This document shows positions 1 through 10,772 of a stretch of 64,000 nucleotides of DNA, one piece after another. Each line of letters starts with the position of its first letter. Position 1 is the first letter of the stretch. The notes beneath the pieces are model-generated. The model saw only the letters and a list, made by a program, of their open reading frames with translations, was not told the DNA's origin and did not search any database. The position numbers were made by a program, and so were the translations under genes. This DNA comes from Myxococcales bacterium (lineage in GTDB: Bacteria > Myxococcota_A > Polyangia > Haliangiales > Haliangiaceae). Location: assembly GCA_016794525.1 (NCBI GenBank), contig JAEUJY010000164.1, positions 99,433 through 163,432 of the forward strand. The letters are read 5' to 3'.

Positions 1-386
1 TGGTCGCCGATCACCAGCGCGACGTGCTCGTCGAGGCCGACCAGCTTGCCCAGCTCGACCCGTGGGTCGGCGTCGGCGGGCAGCTCGACGAACAGCGTCG
101 CCGACAGCGAGTCGTCGGTCGGCATCAGCGCGTTGTAGACCTCGATCTCCGCCTCGATCTGCGGATCGGCGGTGAGGCCCTCGGCCCGGCACATCTCCTC
201 GATCTGCAAGGTCAGCGTGTGGCGGTTCTCGAAGACCAGGCTGACCCGGTCGCCGACCAGCAGCCGGCGCGGCCGCTTCCATTCGATGACGCGCCGACGG
301 TAATCGTCGCGGATGGGCGCGTACTGCGCAGGACCCCGGATGTCCCTGCGCGTGATCGGGCGAACCAGGCTGTGGCTGATCGTCAC
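1..386 (-). CDS. DUF3501 family protein (C-terminus cut by window edge)
   Basis: The reverse strand is open from 386 to the left edge and reads through a conserved DUF3501 pattern. An N-terminal 'PITRRDI' is followed by '[13 protein letters not shown]', then '[13 protein letters not shown]', '[11 protein letters not shown]', '[10 protein letters not shown]', 'SATLFVEL' and '[10 protein letters not shown]'. The family has no proven function. Elsewhere it is often encoded beside rubrerythrin and Fe-S oxidoreductase genes, which would lie left of this window. The start is taken as GTG at 386 because the homology begins a few residues later and no ATG lies nearby. An 'AAGAAG' and a TACACG hexamer lie just upstream. 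It is divergent from the RHH gene at 451. The C-terminal residues are missing. Confidence 0.85.
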   Translation of the reverse strand, partial: MTISHSLVRPITRRDIRGPAQYAPIRDDYRRRVIEWKRPRRLLVGDRVSLVFENRHTLTLQIEEMCRAEGLTADPQIEAEIEVYNALMPTDDSLSATLFVELPADADPRVELGKLVGLDEHVALVIGD

Positions 387-426
387 GCTTCTTCGTGTAG
401 CACCGCTGGCGGCTCCCGGGACGGCC

Positions 427-472
427 TTGACATGTGACACGGCGTGACACATGATGTATCACGTTGTGACAC
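427..472 (+). promoter_or_regulatory. Divergent promoter region with three GTGACAC repeats
   Basis: A consensus-like -35, TTGACA, lies at 427-432, with CATGAT at 450-455 seventeen bases downstream as a possible -10. The heptamer GTGACAC occurs three times in direct orientation, at 434-440, 444-450 and 466-472. The spacings of 10 and 22 bp place the copies on about the same DNA face. The third copy overlaps the first codons of the RHH gene. The arrangement would suit an autoregulatory operator for that RHH protein, which is inference. Confidence 0.5.
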
Positions 473-924
473 GAAGACGCCCCAGCGAGTCCGACCCCGA
501 GCCGCCCAAGGACGACGACAAGAAGGAGCGCGTGCTCCACACCCGCGTCCCCGAGCGGCTCGAGGCCGAGCTGAAGGAGCGCGCCGCCGACCTCGGCGTG
601 TCGGTGTCCAACCTGGTGCGCAACGTGCTGACCCACGCCTTCGGCCTGGTCGGCGACATCGTCGCCGACGGCGCCCAGGTCGCGCGCTCGGCCAGCGGCG
701 GCCGGCGCCCCGCCGAGGCCCCGGCGCCCGCGGCGCGGCCCGGCGACGTCGTGGGCTGGCAGCCGATGATCCTGGGCAAGAACGCGGTGTGCGCCGCGTG
801 CAACGACGTGCTCATGCGCGGCGCCGACGGCGCCGTCGCCATCACCGACGGCGCCGGGCCTCGCCCGATCGTGTGCCCGCGCTGTCTCGAGGAGATCCGC
901 CATGGACGAGACCCGTTCGCGTGA
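451..924 (+). CDS. Ribbon-helix-helix protein with C-terminal zinc ribbon
   Basis: A 157-aa protein of unknown role. Residues about 28-62 ('[19 protein letters not shown]' then '[13 protein letters not shown]') look like a CopG/Arc-type ribbon-helix-helix DNA-binding fold: a short beta strand, a helix, a turn and a second helix. After a Pro/Ala-rich linker the C-terminus holds CAAC and CPRC pairs that could form a zinc ribbon. It overlaps the next gene by 23 nt, so the two are probably co-transcribed. The start is uncertain. ATG at 451 or 454 fits the reading frame, but a possible -10 overlaps it, so a later start such as GTG 466 cannot be excluded. Upstream heptamer repeats may be its operator. 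Confidence 0.75.
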   Translation: MMYHVVTRRRPSESDPEPPKDDDKKERVLHTRVPERLEAELKERAADLGVSVSNLVRNVLTHAFGLVGDIVADGAQVARSASGGRRPAEAPAPAARPGDVVGWQPMILGKNAVCAACNDVLMRGADGAVAITDGAGPRPIVCPRCLEEIRHGRDPFA

Positions 925-2395
925 GCCGACCCCGCCGCCGTCGTTCTTCGGCGCGGTCTCGGAGCTGCTGAGCAAGACCGGCGCCCACCTCGATCGGCTG
1001 TCGGTCGATCTGGCGCGCGACCTGGGCGAGGTGGCGCGCGGCGGCGTCGCCGTCGCCGACGCCGCCAAGGCCGAGTGGCTCGACGTCAGCGCCAAGGTCG
1101 AGGCGGCCTGGGCCCAGGCCCGGGCGCAGTCGCGCGGCGTGCCGCGGGTGACCCGCGTCGTCCGCGCCGGCCTGGCCATCGCCGCCACCGCGCGCTGGTA
1201 CCGGCTGCGCGCCGCCGCGGCGGGCTTCGACGCGATCCTGCCCGCCGACCACCGGCTGCTGGCCGAGCGCACCCGCGCGGTGTGCATCGAGCTGCGGGGC
1301 GGCGTGCTCAAGCTGGGGCAGGTGGCGTCGTGCCGGCCCGATCTGATCGGCCCGATCTGGGCCGGCGCCCTCGCCGAGCTGCAGGACCGGGTGCCGGCGG
1401 TCGACGCCGCGGCGATCACCGCCCGCGTCGAGGCCGAGCTGGGCGCGCCGATCGCCGATCGGTTCGCCGCGTTCGACGCCGAGCCGCTGGCCGCGGCGTC
1501 GCTGGCCCAGGTCCACGGCGCGCGCCTGGCCGACGGCCGCGCGGTCGCGGTGAAGGTGCAGGTGCCGGGCATCGACGACGTGGTCCGCGCCGACGTCGCC
1601 GCGCTGGGCATCCTCGCCGGCGCGCTCGGCGATCTGGTCCCGGGCGACCTGGCGGCGATCGCCGCCGAGCTGGGCCGCGCGCTCACCGGCGAGCTCGACT
1701 ACGTCGCCGAGGGCGCGGCCGGCGCCGAGGTCGCGCCGACCCTGGCCGGCACCGCGCTGTTCGTGCCGGCGGTGGTCGCGTCGCACTCGACGCCGCGGGT
1801 GCTGACCACCGATCGCGTCGACGGCCGCCGCCTGACCGAGGCCCTCGACGCCGCCGACCGCGCCGAGCGCACCCGCATCCTGCGCGCGCTGTGCGACGGC
1901 ATCGCGCGCCAGATCTTCCGCGGCGGCGTGGTCCACGCCGACCCGCACCCCGGCAACTTCCTGTGCACCGCCGACGGCCGGATCGCGGTGCTCGACTGGG
2001 GCTGCGTGCTGCGGCTGACGCCGGCCGAGCGCGGCGGCTACGCGCGGCTGATGCTGGCGCTGGCCGCCGGTGACGGCGCCACCGCCGAGCGCGAGCTGCG
2101 CGGGCTGGGGTTCGGCGGCGACGGCCCGGCGCTGGCCGACATCGCCGCGTCGATCACCGCGGTCATGCGGCCGGGCGTGTCGGCGGCCACCGTCGACTGG
2201 GAGGCCCAGGCCCGCAGCTTCGTCGCCGACGTCAGCGTCCGCGCCAAGGCCGCGGCGGTGACCGTGCCGCGGTCGTTCGTGCTGCTCGGCCGCGTGCTCG
2301 GCACGCTGGCCGGCCTGGTCGCGGTCTACAAGCCCGACCTCGAGCTGGCCCAGATCATCGGGCCGCACCTGGCGGCCGCGCTGGCCGCGGCCTGA
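902..2395 (+). CDS. AarF/UbiB (ABC1/ADCK) family atypical kinase
   Basis: A 497-aa protein with the hallmarks of the UbiB/ADCK family of protein-kinase-like ATPases, often linked to isoprenoid-quinone or lipid metabolism. The KxGQ motif is at about 137-140 ('LKLGQVASCRPD'). The Ala-rich nucleotide loop 'AAASLAQVH' is near 197-205, with lysine about 218 in 'VAVKVQVPG'. The family ExD motif is 'GELDY' near 263-267. The catalytic loop 'HADPHPGN' is near 345-352 and the metal-binding 'LDWG' near 364-367. Unlike typical UbiB it has an Ala-rich N-terminal extension of about 100 residues. It overlaps the RHH/zinc-ribbon gene. Its substrate cannot be assigned. Transcription meets a convergent methyltransferase gene at a small hairpin. 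Confidence 0.92.
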   Translation: MDETRSREPTPPPSFFGAVSELLSKTGAHLDRLSVDLARDLGEVARGGVAVADAAKAEWLDVSAKVEAAWAQARAQSRGVPRVTRVVRAGLAIAATARWYRLRAAAAGFDAILPADHRLLAERTRAVCIELRGGVLKLGQVASCRPDLIGPIWAGALAELQDRVPAVDAAAITARVEAELGAPIADRFAAFDAEPLAAASLAQVHGARLADGRAVAVKVQVPGIDDVVRADVAALGILAGALGDLVPGDLAAIAAELGRALTGELDYVAEGAAGAEVAPTLAGTALFVPAVVASHSTPRVLTTDRVDGRRLTEALDAADRAERTRILRALCDGIARQIFRGGVVHADPHPGNFLCTADGRIAVLDWGCVLRLTPAERGGYARLMLALAAGDGATAERELRGLGFGGDGPALADIAASITAVMRPGVSAATVDWEAQARSFVADVSVRAKAAAVTVPRSFVLLGRVLGTLAGLVAVYKPDLELAQIIGPHLAAALAAA

Positions 2396-2408
2396 GCGGC
2401 CGCGCTCA
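2393..2408. terminator. Hairpin holding both convergent stop codons
   Basis: TGAGCG and CGCTCA form a 6-bp stem around GCCG. The left arm begins with the UbiB-like gene's TGA and the right arm contains the minus-strand methyltransferase gene's TGA. The hairpin could act in both directions. No U-tract follows. Confidence 0.4.
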
Positions 2409-3194
2409 GCTCGCGGTCGGCCGCGCGACCTGCGCCACGCGCGCCTCGAGGCGCGCGCGCTGCTCGGGGCGGCTGGTATGCAGGCCGATGAAGTTCTCGA
2501 TCGTGTGGCGTCCCCAGTGGACGTCGCGATCGTACTCGGCGAACGGGCGCAGCCGCTGGCGATCGAAGAACAGCACCTCGTAGCCGCGGTCGCTGAGCCA
2601 CGCGGCGAGCTTGGCGGGCGCGCCGGGGTTGTGCTCGTCGTTGCATTCGACGAGCAGGTTGGGGCGGTGCCGCGCGATCGTCTGCTCGCCGCCGGCCAGC
2701 ACGGCCAGCTCATGGCCTTCGACGTCGACCTTGATGAAGCCGACCGACTCCCAGCCATACGCGTCGAGGGGGCGCACCTCGACCTCCAGCTCCTCGACGC
2801 GCGCGACGACCTCGTTGGTCAGGGCGTTCTTGGGCTCGATGGTCGCGCGCCCGTACTCCCAATCACCGCTGGCGCTGTACGGGAGGCGCATCTTCACCCG
2901 GCCCGCCTCCGACGACACCGCGACTGGCTCGATGTGGCCGCGCTTGCCCTCGAACACCGCCCGCAGCATCTCGTGGAACAGCGGGATCGGCTCGAACACG
3001 ACCACGTCCGACGAGTTGGCGCGGATGCGATACGTGTACATCCCGACCTTCGCGCCGATGTCGATCCCCGTCTTGTCGCGGTCGCACAGCGCCGGCAGGA
3101 GCTCCATCTCGCGCTCGTAGTTCGCCCGGGCCAGCCTCCGCCACAGGTGGGTGATGCGGGGCAGCCGGCGGTACATCCACATGGGGCCGTTCAT
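2406..3194 (-). CDS. FkbM family SAM-dependent methyltransferase
   Basis: A 262-aa protein with an FkbM-type methyltransferase fold. The SAM-binding motif I 'IDIGAKVGMYT' is near 44-54. It is followed by 'VVVFEPIP' and the family-typical 'FIKVDVEGHELAVLAGG', where Asp and Glu lie near the active site, and by 'PNLLVECN'. FkbM enzymes O-methylate sugars or natural products. Start ATG 3194 was chosen because homology begins near there. The frame stays open to 3326, but that stretch is Arg/Pro-rich and looks non-coding. It is divergent from the CDP-alcohol phosphatidyltransferase gene and may modify the same lipid or glycan, which is inferred from position only. Confidence 0.85.
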   Translation of the reverse strand: MNGPMWMYRRLPRITHLWRRLARANYEREMELLPALCDRDKTGIDIGAKVGMYTYRIRANSSDVVVFEPIPLFHEMLRAVFEGKRGHIEPVAVSSEAGRVKMRLPYSASGDWEYGRATIEPKNALTNEVVARVEELEVEVRPLDAYGWESVGFIKVDVEGHELAVLAGGEQTIARHRPNLLVECNDEHNPGAPAKLAAWLSDRGYEVLFFDRQRLRPFAEYDRDVHWGRHTIENFIGLHTSRPEQRARLEARVAQVARPTAS

Positions 3195-3365
3195 GCCGAC
3201 CCGGCATGCAAGCGCCGGGCAACGCCGGGTGGCCTGGCCCATCGACAGATCTCGGGTGGATACGAGGGCCGCGGTGTCGAGGGCTGGTCGGGGGTGTCGA
3301 GAATCCACCGTTGCCCGGTGGCGCAAATCCGCGGCGGCGGGGCGCTACGGTGCGACCGTGCGCGG

Positions 3366-3371
3366 TAGTGT
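3366..3371 (+). promoter_or_regulatory. -10-like TAGTGT just before the start codon
   Basis: TAGTGT ends 7 nt before the ATG at 3379. This spacing would put the transcription start at or near the ATG, giving a leaderless mRNA. Confidence 0.5.
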
Positions 3372-3378
3372 CCGCGCG

Positions 3379-4203
3379 ATGTCCGGGTTCATCGACCGCG
3401 AGCGCCTGAAGCGCATGCGCAACTTCCAGAGTCAGGATTGGTATCCAGCGGTCGCGATCCGGCCGTTGACGATCTTGATCATGCTGGTGATCGGCGACTG
3501 GAAGTTCCTGACGCCCAACCGCCTCACGACGATCGCCAACCTGTTCAAGGTCGCGACCGTCGTGTTCCTGGTGCCGGAGTGGACGGCGCGACTGGGGTTC
3601 GCGCCGTGGCCGGCGACGGTGTGGGCCGTCGTGTTCCTGCAGCTCGGCATCATCTTCGATCACCTCGACGGCACGATGGCGCGCTACCGCCGGACCTTCA
3701 CGACGCTCGGCTCGTTCTACGACAAGTCGAGCGACATCGTGACCTGGTTCGCGATCTGCGCCGCGCTCGGCTGGCGCGCGTACGCCGGCACCGGCGACGC
3801 GTTCTTGATCATCCTCGCGACCGGGTCGGCCGGGTTCCTGGCCTTCCGCGGCTACATGAAGTGGCTCAGCACCGCCGAGCACGAGAAGCTGCGCTGGCGC
3901 GAGGCCGCGGCCGATCCGGCCGGCGTGATCGCCCGGCGCACCGCGCCGCCGAAGATCAGCGAGCCGCCGGTGCGGACCGCGGCCGAGTGGTTGCGGTGGT
4001 TCGGCAGCCGCACGCTGCGCATCTTCTGGTTCGAGGAGATGGACCTGTTCTTCTGGGTCGGCCTCGGGCTCTTGCTCGATCGCCTGACGCCGCTCCTGTG
4101 GTTCATGTTCGTGACCCAGGGCGCCGGCTTCGCGGCGATCTTCGTCTACCGCCACGTCGAGGCGCACCGCGTCGACCTCGCGATGCGCAAGCCGCCGGCG
4201 TGA
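3379..4203 (+). CDS. CDP-alcohol phosphatidyltransferase family membrane enzyme
   Basis: A 274-aa integral membrane protein with the complete family signature. Asp94-x2-Asp97-Gly98-x2-Ala101-Arg102 is followed after eight residues by Gly111-x3-Asp115-x3-Asp119, which binds two metals and the CDP-alcohol. Hydrophobic helices flank the motif, near 27-39, 75-93, 128-150 and toward the C-terminus. The enzyme moves a phosphoalcohol from a CDP donor to an acceptor alcohol. The donor is not readable from sequence. The neighbouring inositol-phosphate synthase and cytidylyltransferase genes suggest inositol phosphate chemistry. Start ATG 3379 fits the homology, and TAGTGT lies 7 nt upstream. An insertion near 175-200 makes it longer than minimal family members. 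Confidence 0.88.
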   Translation: MSGFIDRERLKRMRNFQSQDWYPAVAIRPLTILIMLVIGDWKFLTPNRLTTIANLFKVATVVFLVPEWTARLGFAPWPATVWAVVFLQLGIIFDHLDGTMARYRRTFTTLGSFYDKSSDIVTWFAICAALGWRAYAGTGDAFLIILATGSAGFLAFRGYMKWLSTAEHEKLRWREAAADPAGVIARRTAPPKISEPPVRTAAEWLRWFGSRTLRIFWFEEMDLFFWVGLGLLLDRLTPLLWFMFVTQGAGFAAIFVYRHVEAHRVDLAMRKPPA

Positions 4204-4219
4204 CCGCCGCCGCCCGCGC

Positions 4220-5269
4220 TCAGGCCGGCTTGCGGCAGGCGACCCGCAGCTCGCTGCCGGCGCCGAAGAACCGCACCAGCGACGACATCGCCACGGGCAC
4301 GTCGAAGGCTGCCAGCAGCCAGTCGGGATCGCGGGTCATCTTGGTGCCGAACCACCCATTGAGCGTGTGGCGGAACCCGCGCAGCCAGCTCGAGGCGCCG
4401 GTGCGGGTCGTGATCTGGACGTCCTCGAAGCCCGTACGCTCGAGGTACGCGCGGATCGTGGCGGCCTCGAACTGGAACAGGTGGCGCGGCGCGTCGGTGC
4501 TCCACCAGTAGCGCCCGAACAGCGCGGCGTGGATGCTGCGGAAGTTGGGGACGCACAGGAAGAAGCGTCCGCCCGGCTTGAGGTAGCGGTAGGCGTTCGC
4601 CAGCGCCAGGCTGGGCGTGTGGGTGTGCTCGAGCACGTGCCACATGTACGCCGCGTCGAAGGTCCCCTCCGGGTGCGCCAGCGCCTCGGCGGTGCCGACC
4701 TCGACCTTGTGGCCCTTGGCGCAGGCGCGCTCGACCGCGCTGGCGGCGAACTCGACACCGTAGGTCTCCCAGCCGAGCTTCTGCATCGTATCGAGCAGCT
4801 TGCCGCTGCCGCAGCCGATGTCGATGAAGCGCCCGCCCTGCTCGAACGGCGGGATGAAGTACCAGGAGATGTCCTGGCGCACCCGCACCCGCAACCGCTG
4901 CAGCACCCCCGGCGCCGGCGCGCCCTTGCCGCCGGCCAGCTGCTGCCAGCGCTGCAGCGGCCGCGCAACGTTCATGTGGGCGCCGTAGTCGGCGGGGTAG
5001 TACTCGCCGATCACGCTCGGCCCGGGACGAGGGTTCAGGAAGCTAAGCGCGCAGCCGGTGCAGCGCACCAGGCGGAACTGCTCGCCGGTGAACAGCAGGT
5101 ACTCGGGGTAGACCTTGCGCGGCGCGAACTCGGTGCCGCCGCACAGGTCGCAGCGTTCGATCCACTCGAAGCCCGGGCGGAACGCGAGCTGCTTACCGAA
5201 CGCGACGAGCTCGCGGCCCGGGCCGGGTGGGGATGACGCGGCGGCCGGGGATTCGCTCGGGATGTCCAC
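4220..5269 (-). CDS. Class I SAM methyltransferase with N-terminal zinc ribbon
   Basis: A 349-aa protein. Residues Cys40/Cys43 and Cys70/Cys73 form a four-cysteine zinc ribbon, as in sugar methyltransferases of the TylF/NovU-like and Methyltransf_23 types. The SAM motif I 'FIDIGCGSG' is near 148-156 and 'HVLEH' near 211-215. 'RYLKPGGRFFLCVPN' follows as the post-motif strand. Such proteins often methylate sugars in surface glycans or lipids, but the substrate here is unknown. The start is GTG 5269, where the reading frame opens with a Pro/Ser-rich tail. It converges on the CDP-alcohol phosphatidyltransferase gene, with 16 nt between the stops. Confidence 0.85.
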   Translation of the reverse strand: MDIPSESPAAASSPPGPGRELVAFGKQLAFRPGFEWIERCDLCGGTEFAPRKVYPEYLLFTGEQFRLVRCTGCALSFLNPRPGPSVIGEYYPADYGAHMNVARPLQRWQQLAGGKGAPAPGVLQRLRVRVRQDISWYFIPPFEQGGRFIDIGCGSGKLLDTMQKLGWETYGVEFAASAVERACAKGHKVEVGTAEALAHPEGTFDAAYMWHVLEHTHTPSLALANAYRYLKPGGRFFLCVPNFRSIHAALFGRYWWSTDAPRHLFQFEAATIRAYLERTGFEDVQITTRTGASSWLRGFRHTLNGWFGTKMTRDPDWLLAAFDVPVAMSSLVRFFGAGSELRVACRKPA

Positions 5270-5377
5270 GGCCGTCTTTACCTTCTCGCTCCCTGCCGAG
5301 GCAAGCCGGACCGTCCCCGCGGCCGCGCCGGTGGCCGTCCTTTACAGCGGTCGAATGACCATGTTACCCGTGGCGTC

Positions 5378-6064
5378 ATGTCGACGTGGCCGGCGCTGAA
5401 GGCGGACGAGATCGCCGCCGTGATGTTCGATCTCGACGGGACGCTGGTCGACACGATGGGTGGGTTCGCCGACCTGGCGGCGCTGGTGATGGCCGCCCGC
5501 CATGGCGCCGACCCGGTGGAGGCACGGGCGCGTTACCTCCAGACCTCTGGCATCCCGTTCTGCAAGCAGCTCGAGGTGATCTACCCGGGCCACGCCGCCA
5601 ACCAGGCCGCGTCCGACGAGTTCGAAGCGCGCAAGCTGGCGGTGTGCGAGGCGGCGATGATGGACGCCGACACGCTGACCGGCCTGCGCGCGCTGGCCGC
5701 CGACGGCCTCAAGCTGGTGGTGTCGTCGAACACCGGCCAGCCGGTCGTCCAGACGTTCCTCGACCGCGAGGGCTTCCCGTTCGACCTCGCGCTCGGCTTC
5801 GACCCGGCGATCGGCCTGGCCAAGGGCGAGCCGCACGTCGCGCAGGTGTGCGCCCGGTTCGGGGTCGCCCGCCACCAGCTGCTGTTCGTCGGCGACTCGC
5901 TCAAGGACGCCGAGCTGGCGCAGGCGGCGGGCGTGCCGTTCGTCGGTCGCCTCGGGACGTTCTCGGCGGCCGACTTCCGCCGTCAGAACCCGCAGGCGGC
6001 CACGGTCGCCAACGTCATCGAGCTGCCGTCGCTCCTCGCGGCGGCCCGAGGGAGCCACCCATGA
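5378..6064 (+). CDS. HAD superfamily phosphatase
   Basis: A 228-aa HAD hydrolase. Motif I is 'FDLDGTLVDT', with nucleophile Asp18 and acid/base Asp20. An alpha-helical cap follows at about 30-95. Motif II is 'VVSSNTG' and motif IV is 'FVGDSLKDAELA'. The subfamily resembles phosphoglycolate phosphatase and beta-phosphoglucomutase-like enzymes. Its stop overlaps the start of the next gene by 4 nt (ATGA), so it is translationally coupled to a nucleotidyltransferase. It could remove a phosphate from a phospho-alcohol or sugar phosphate made by that partner, which is inference. TACCCG lies 7 nt before the ATG. Confidence 0.88.
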   Translation: MSTWPALKADEIAAVMFDLDGTLVDTMGGFADLAALVMAARHGADPVEARARYLQTSGIPFCKQLEVIYPGHAANQAASDEFEARKLAVCEAAMMDADTLTGLRALAADGLKLVVSSNTGQPVVQTFLDREGFPFDLALGFDPAIGLAKGEPHVAQVCARFGVARHQLLFVGDSLKDAELAQAAGVPFVGRLGTFSAADFRRQNPQAATVANVIELPSLLAAARGSHP

Positions 6065-6795
6065 ACGCGATCATCCTCGCCGCCGGACTCGGCAGCCGCC
6101 TGAAGGACCTCACGACCGCCACCCCCAAGGCGCTGATCGAGGTCGGCGGACGACCCCTCATCGACTACGCGCTGGCCTTCGCGCGCGCGGCCGGCGCGAC
6201 GCACCGGATCGTCGTCGGCGGCTTCCACCACGACGAGGTGGCGGCCCGGGTCGCGGCGGTGGATCCCGACGCCCAGGTGCTCGAGAACCGCGAGTACCGC
6301 AAGGGGAACCTGATCTCGATGCGGGCCGGCCTGCCGGGGCTCGCCGCCGGCGCCGACTTCTTGCTGATGAACACCGACCACGTCTACCGCCCGACCATCG
6401 CCGCGGTGGTGGCGGCGGCGTGCCGCGCGGCCACCGAGGTCACCGGCTTCTCCGACACCGATCGGACGCTCGGCGCCGACGACATGAAGGTCGCCGTCGA
6501 CGCGGCCGGGCGCGTCGCCGACATGGCCAAGACCCTGGCGCGCTGGGACGTCGGCTACGTCGGGATGACGTTCGTGCCCGCCGCGCGCCGCGCCGACTAC
6601 CTCGCCGCCGCCGAGGCCGTCCTCGCCGCGAAGGGCGAGGCGGTCCACGTCGAGTCGATCCTGGTCGAGCTGGCGCGGCGCGGGACGCCGCCGGCGCTGG
6701 CCGACATCAGCGGCCACGGCTGGCTCGAGATCGACGAGCCGCACGAGCGCGATCACGCCGAGCGCGTGCTCGCGGCCGAGCGCTGGTGGGCGTGA
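6061..6795 (+). CDS. NTP transferase (LicC/sugar-phosphate nucleotidyltransferase type)
   Basis: A 244-aa GT-A-fold nucleotidyltransferase. The N-terminus 'IILAAGLGSRL' followed by 'PKALIEVGGRPLI' is the NTP-binding signature. 'YRKGNLISMRAG' resembles the 'N-x-SM' region of choline- and inositol-phosphate cytidylyltransferases. 'LLMNTDHVY' supplies the metal-binding Asp, and 'HGWLEIDEPHERDHAE' closes the fold. It is coupled to the HAD phosphatase upstream through a 4-nt overlap. The substrate could be a phospho-alcohol or a sugar phosphate. The second transferase at 8299 is the better candidate for inositol phosphate. Confidence 0.87.
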   Translation: MNAIILAAGLGSRLKDLTTATPKALIEVGGRPLIDYALAFARAAGATHRIVVGGFHHDEVAARVAAVDPDAQVLENREYRKGNLISMRAGLPGLAAGADFLLMNTDHVYRPTIAAVVAAACRAATEVTGFSDTDRTLGADDMKVAVDAAGRVADMAKTLARWDVGYVGMTFVPAARRADYLAAAEAVLAAKGEAVHVESILVELARRGTPPALADISGHGWLEIDEPHERDHAERVLAAERWWA

Positions 6796-6797
6796 AG

Positions 6798-6817
6798 GCG
6801 CGGCCGGGCGGCCGCGC
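6798..6817. terminator. Convergent hairpin after nucleotidyltransferase and ino1
   Basis: GCGCGGCC, a GGGC loop and GGCCGCGC form a perfect 8-bp GC stem. It lies between the plus-strand stop at 6795 and the minus-strand ino1 stop at 6824, so it could serve both genes. Confidence 0.5.
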
Positions 6818-6823
6818 GCGCGA

Positions 6824-8143
<1,320 letters not shown>

Positions 8144-8298
8144 GTCCTGATCTCCTGAGTGAAGCTCGCCCTGCGGCGCGAGCGCCGAGGTAGTACCGCA
8201 AACGGCGCGGGGGCGGGGGGCTCAGGCGCGGCGATCGTGATGCGGGCCGCAGCCGAGCGATTTGACAGACCGTCGATGCAGGTCGAGACTGCCGGACG

Positions 8299-9024
8299 AT
8301 GTCCGACACCGCCGTGATTCTCGCCGCTGGCCGCGGGACGCGCCTCGCTGGCAGCGGTGACGCCGAGACCTTCTCCAAGCCGCTGATGGCGGTCGGCGGC
8401 AAGACCATGCTCGAGCGGTGCATCGCCGGCTGTCGCGCCGGGGGGGCGCGACGCATCGTCGTGGTCACCGGCTTCCGGCACCAGCTGATCGAGGCCGAGG
8501 TCGCGCGCCTGAACCGCGGCGACCTCGAGACGGTGTTCAACCCCGCGTGGTCGAAGTCCAACGGCATGTCGGTGTACGCCGTGCGAGACCACGTCGACGT
8601 GCCGTTCGCGCTGATGATGAGCGACCACGTCTTCGAGCCGTCGATCCTCGCCGACCTGCTGGCCCTCGAGCCCGCCGCTGGCACCGTCACGCTGGCGATC
8701 GATCGCAAGATCGCCGAGGTGTTCGATCTCGACGACGCCACCAAGGTGCTGGTCGAGGGCGACAAGATCGTCCAGATCCACAAGCAGCTCGCGACCTACA
8801 ACGCCGTCGACTGCGGCCTGTTCCTCTGCACGCCGGCGGTGTTCCCGGCGCTCGGTGAGGTCGTCGCGCGCCGCGGCGACACGACGCTGTCCGAAGGCCT
8901 GGAGATCATCGGCGCCCGCGGCCAGTTCTTGCCGTTCGACATCGGCGACCGCTGGTGGCAGGACGTCGACACGCCCGAGATGCTCGAGCAGGCCTCCGCG
9001 CAGCTCGCCAAGCGCGGCCTGTAG
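8299..9024 (+). CDS. Inositol-1-phosphate cytidylyltransferase-like NTP transferase
   Basis: A 241-aa nucleotidyltransferase. The NTP loop is 'VILAAGRGTRLAG' followed by 'FSKPLMAVGGKTML'. 'SKSNGMSVYA' and 'MMSDHVFEPSIL' (metal-binding Asp) follow. Then come 'LAIDRKIAEVFDLDDATKV', 'GKQLATYNAVDCG'-like residues ('HKQLATYNAVDCGLF') and a C-terminal 'WWQDVDTPEMLEQA'. From memory, this order matches the CTP:inositol-1-phosphate cytidylyltransferase (IPCT) domain of archaeal and bacterial inositol-phosphodiester pathways. No alignment was run. It is divergent from ino1, whose product would be its substrate, giving CDP-inositol. GAGACT lies 8 nt before the ATG. General sugar-phosphate nucleotidyltransferase activity remains possible. 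Confidence 0.85.
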   Translation: MSDTAVILAAGRGTRLAGSGDAETFSKPLMAVGGKTMLERCIAGCRAGGARRIVVVTGFRHQLIEAEVARLNRGDLETVFNPAWSKSNGMSVYAVRDHVDVPFALMMSDHVFEPSILADLLALEPAAGTVTLAIDRKIAEVFDLDDATKVLVEGDKIVQIHKQLATYNAVDCGLFLCTPAVFPALGEVVARRGDTTLSEGLEIIGARGQFLPFDIGDRWWQDVDTPEMLEQASAQLAKRGL

Positions 9025-9043
9025 GCCTCCGCGCCGCCGGGGC

Positions 9044-9063
9044 AGGGCTTCGCGAGAAGCCCT
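9044..9063. terminator. Bidirectional hairpin terminator
   Basis: AGGGCTTC and GAAGCCCT form a perfect 8-bp stem with a GCGA loop. It lies between the convergent stops at 9024 and 9072. The shape is related to the AGGGTCTTT-type hairpins near 16.5 kb. Confidence 0.6.
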
Positions 9064-9071
9064 CCATCAGG

Positions 9072-10646
<1,575 letters not shown>

Positions 10647-10772
10647 GGTGGCGGGCGCACATAGCGCGCCGCGCGGCACTGTAGCAGCGTCAGCCCGATG
10701 GCTCAAGCCTGCCGGCTCGCAAAGCCAGTGCGTGCTTGATCCCGGGGCCGCTTTGGCCATACTCGCCGGCCC

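Noticed and set aside
842..2758. Very long Arg/Gly/Ala-rich reading frames on the strand opposite to real genes (for example 638 to 1578 codons)
   Set aside because: They lie over genes with clear motifs, have extreme Arg/Ala/Gly content and no recognisable domain. They arise because GC-rich codons suppress stops in other frames.
3195..3326. N-terminal extension of the FkbM methyltransferase up to 3326
   Set aside because: The extra 44 residues are Arg/Pro/Ala-rich without similarity to the fold, and would cross the promoter region of the divergent gene.
8900..9071. Frameshift removing the C-terminus of the acyl-CoA-synthetase-like gene
   Set aside because: No A10-like segment was found in other frames after the stop. 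The downstream bases form a hairpin and the end of a convergent gene.
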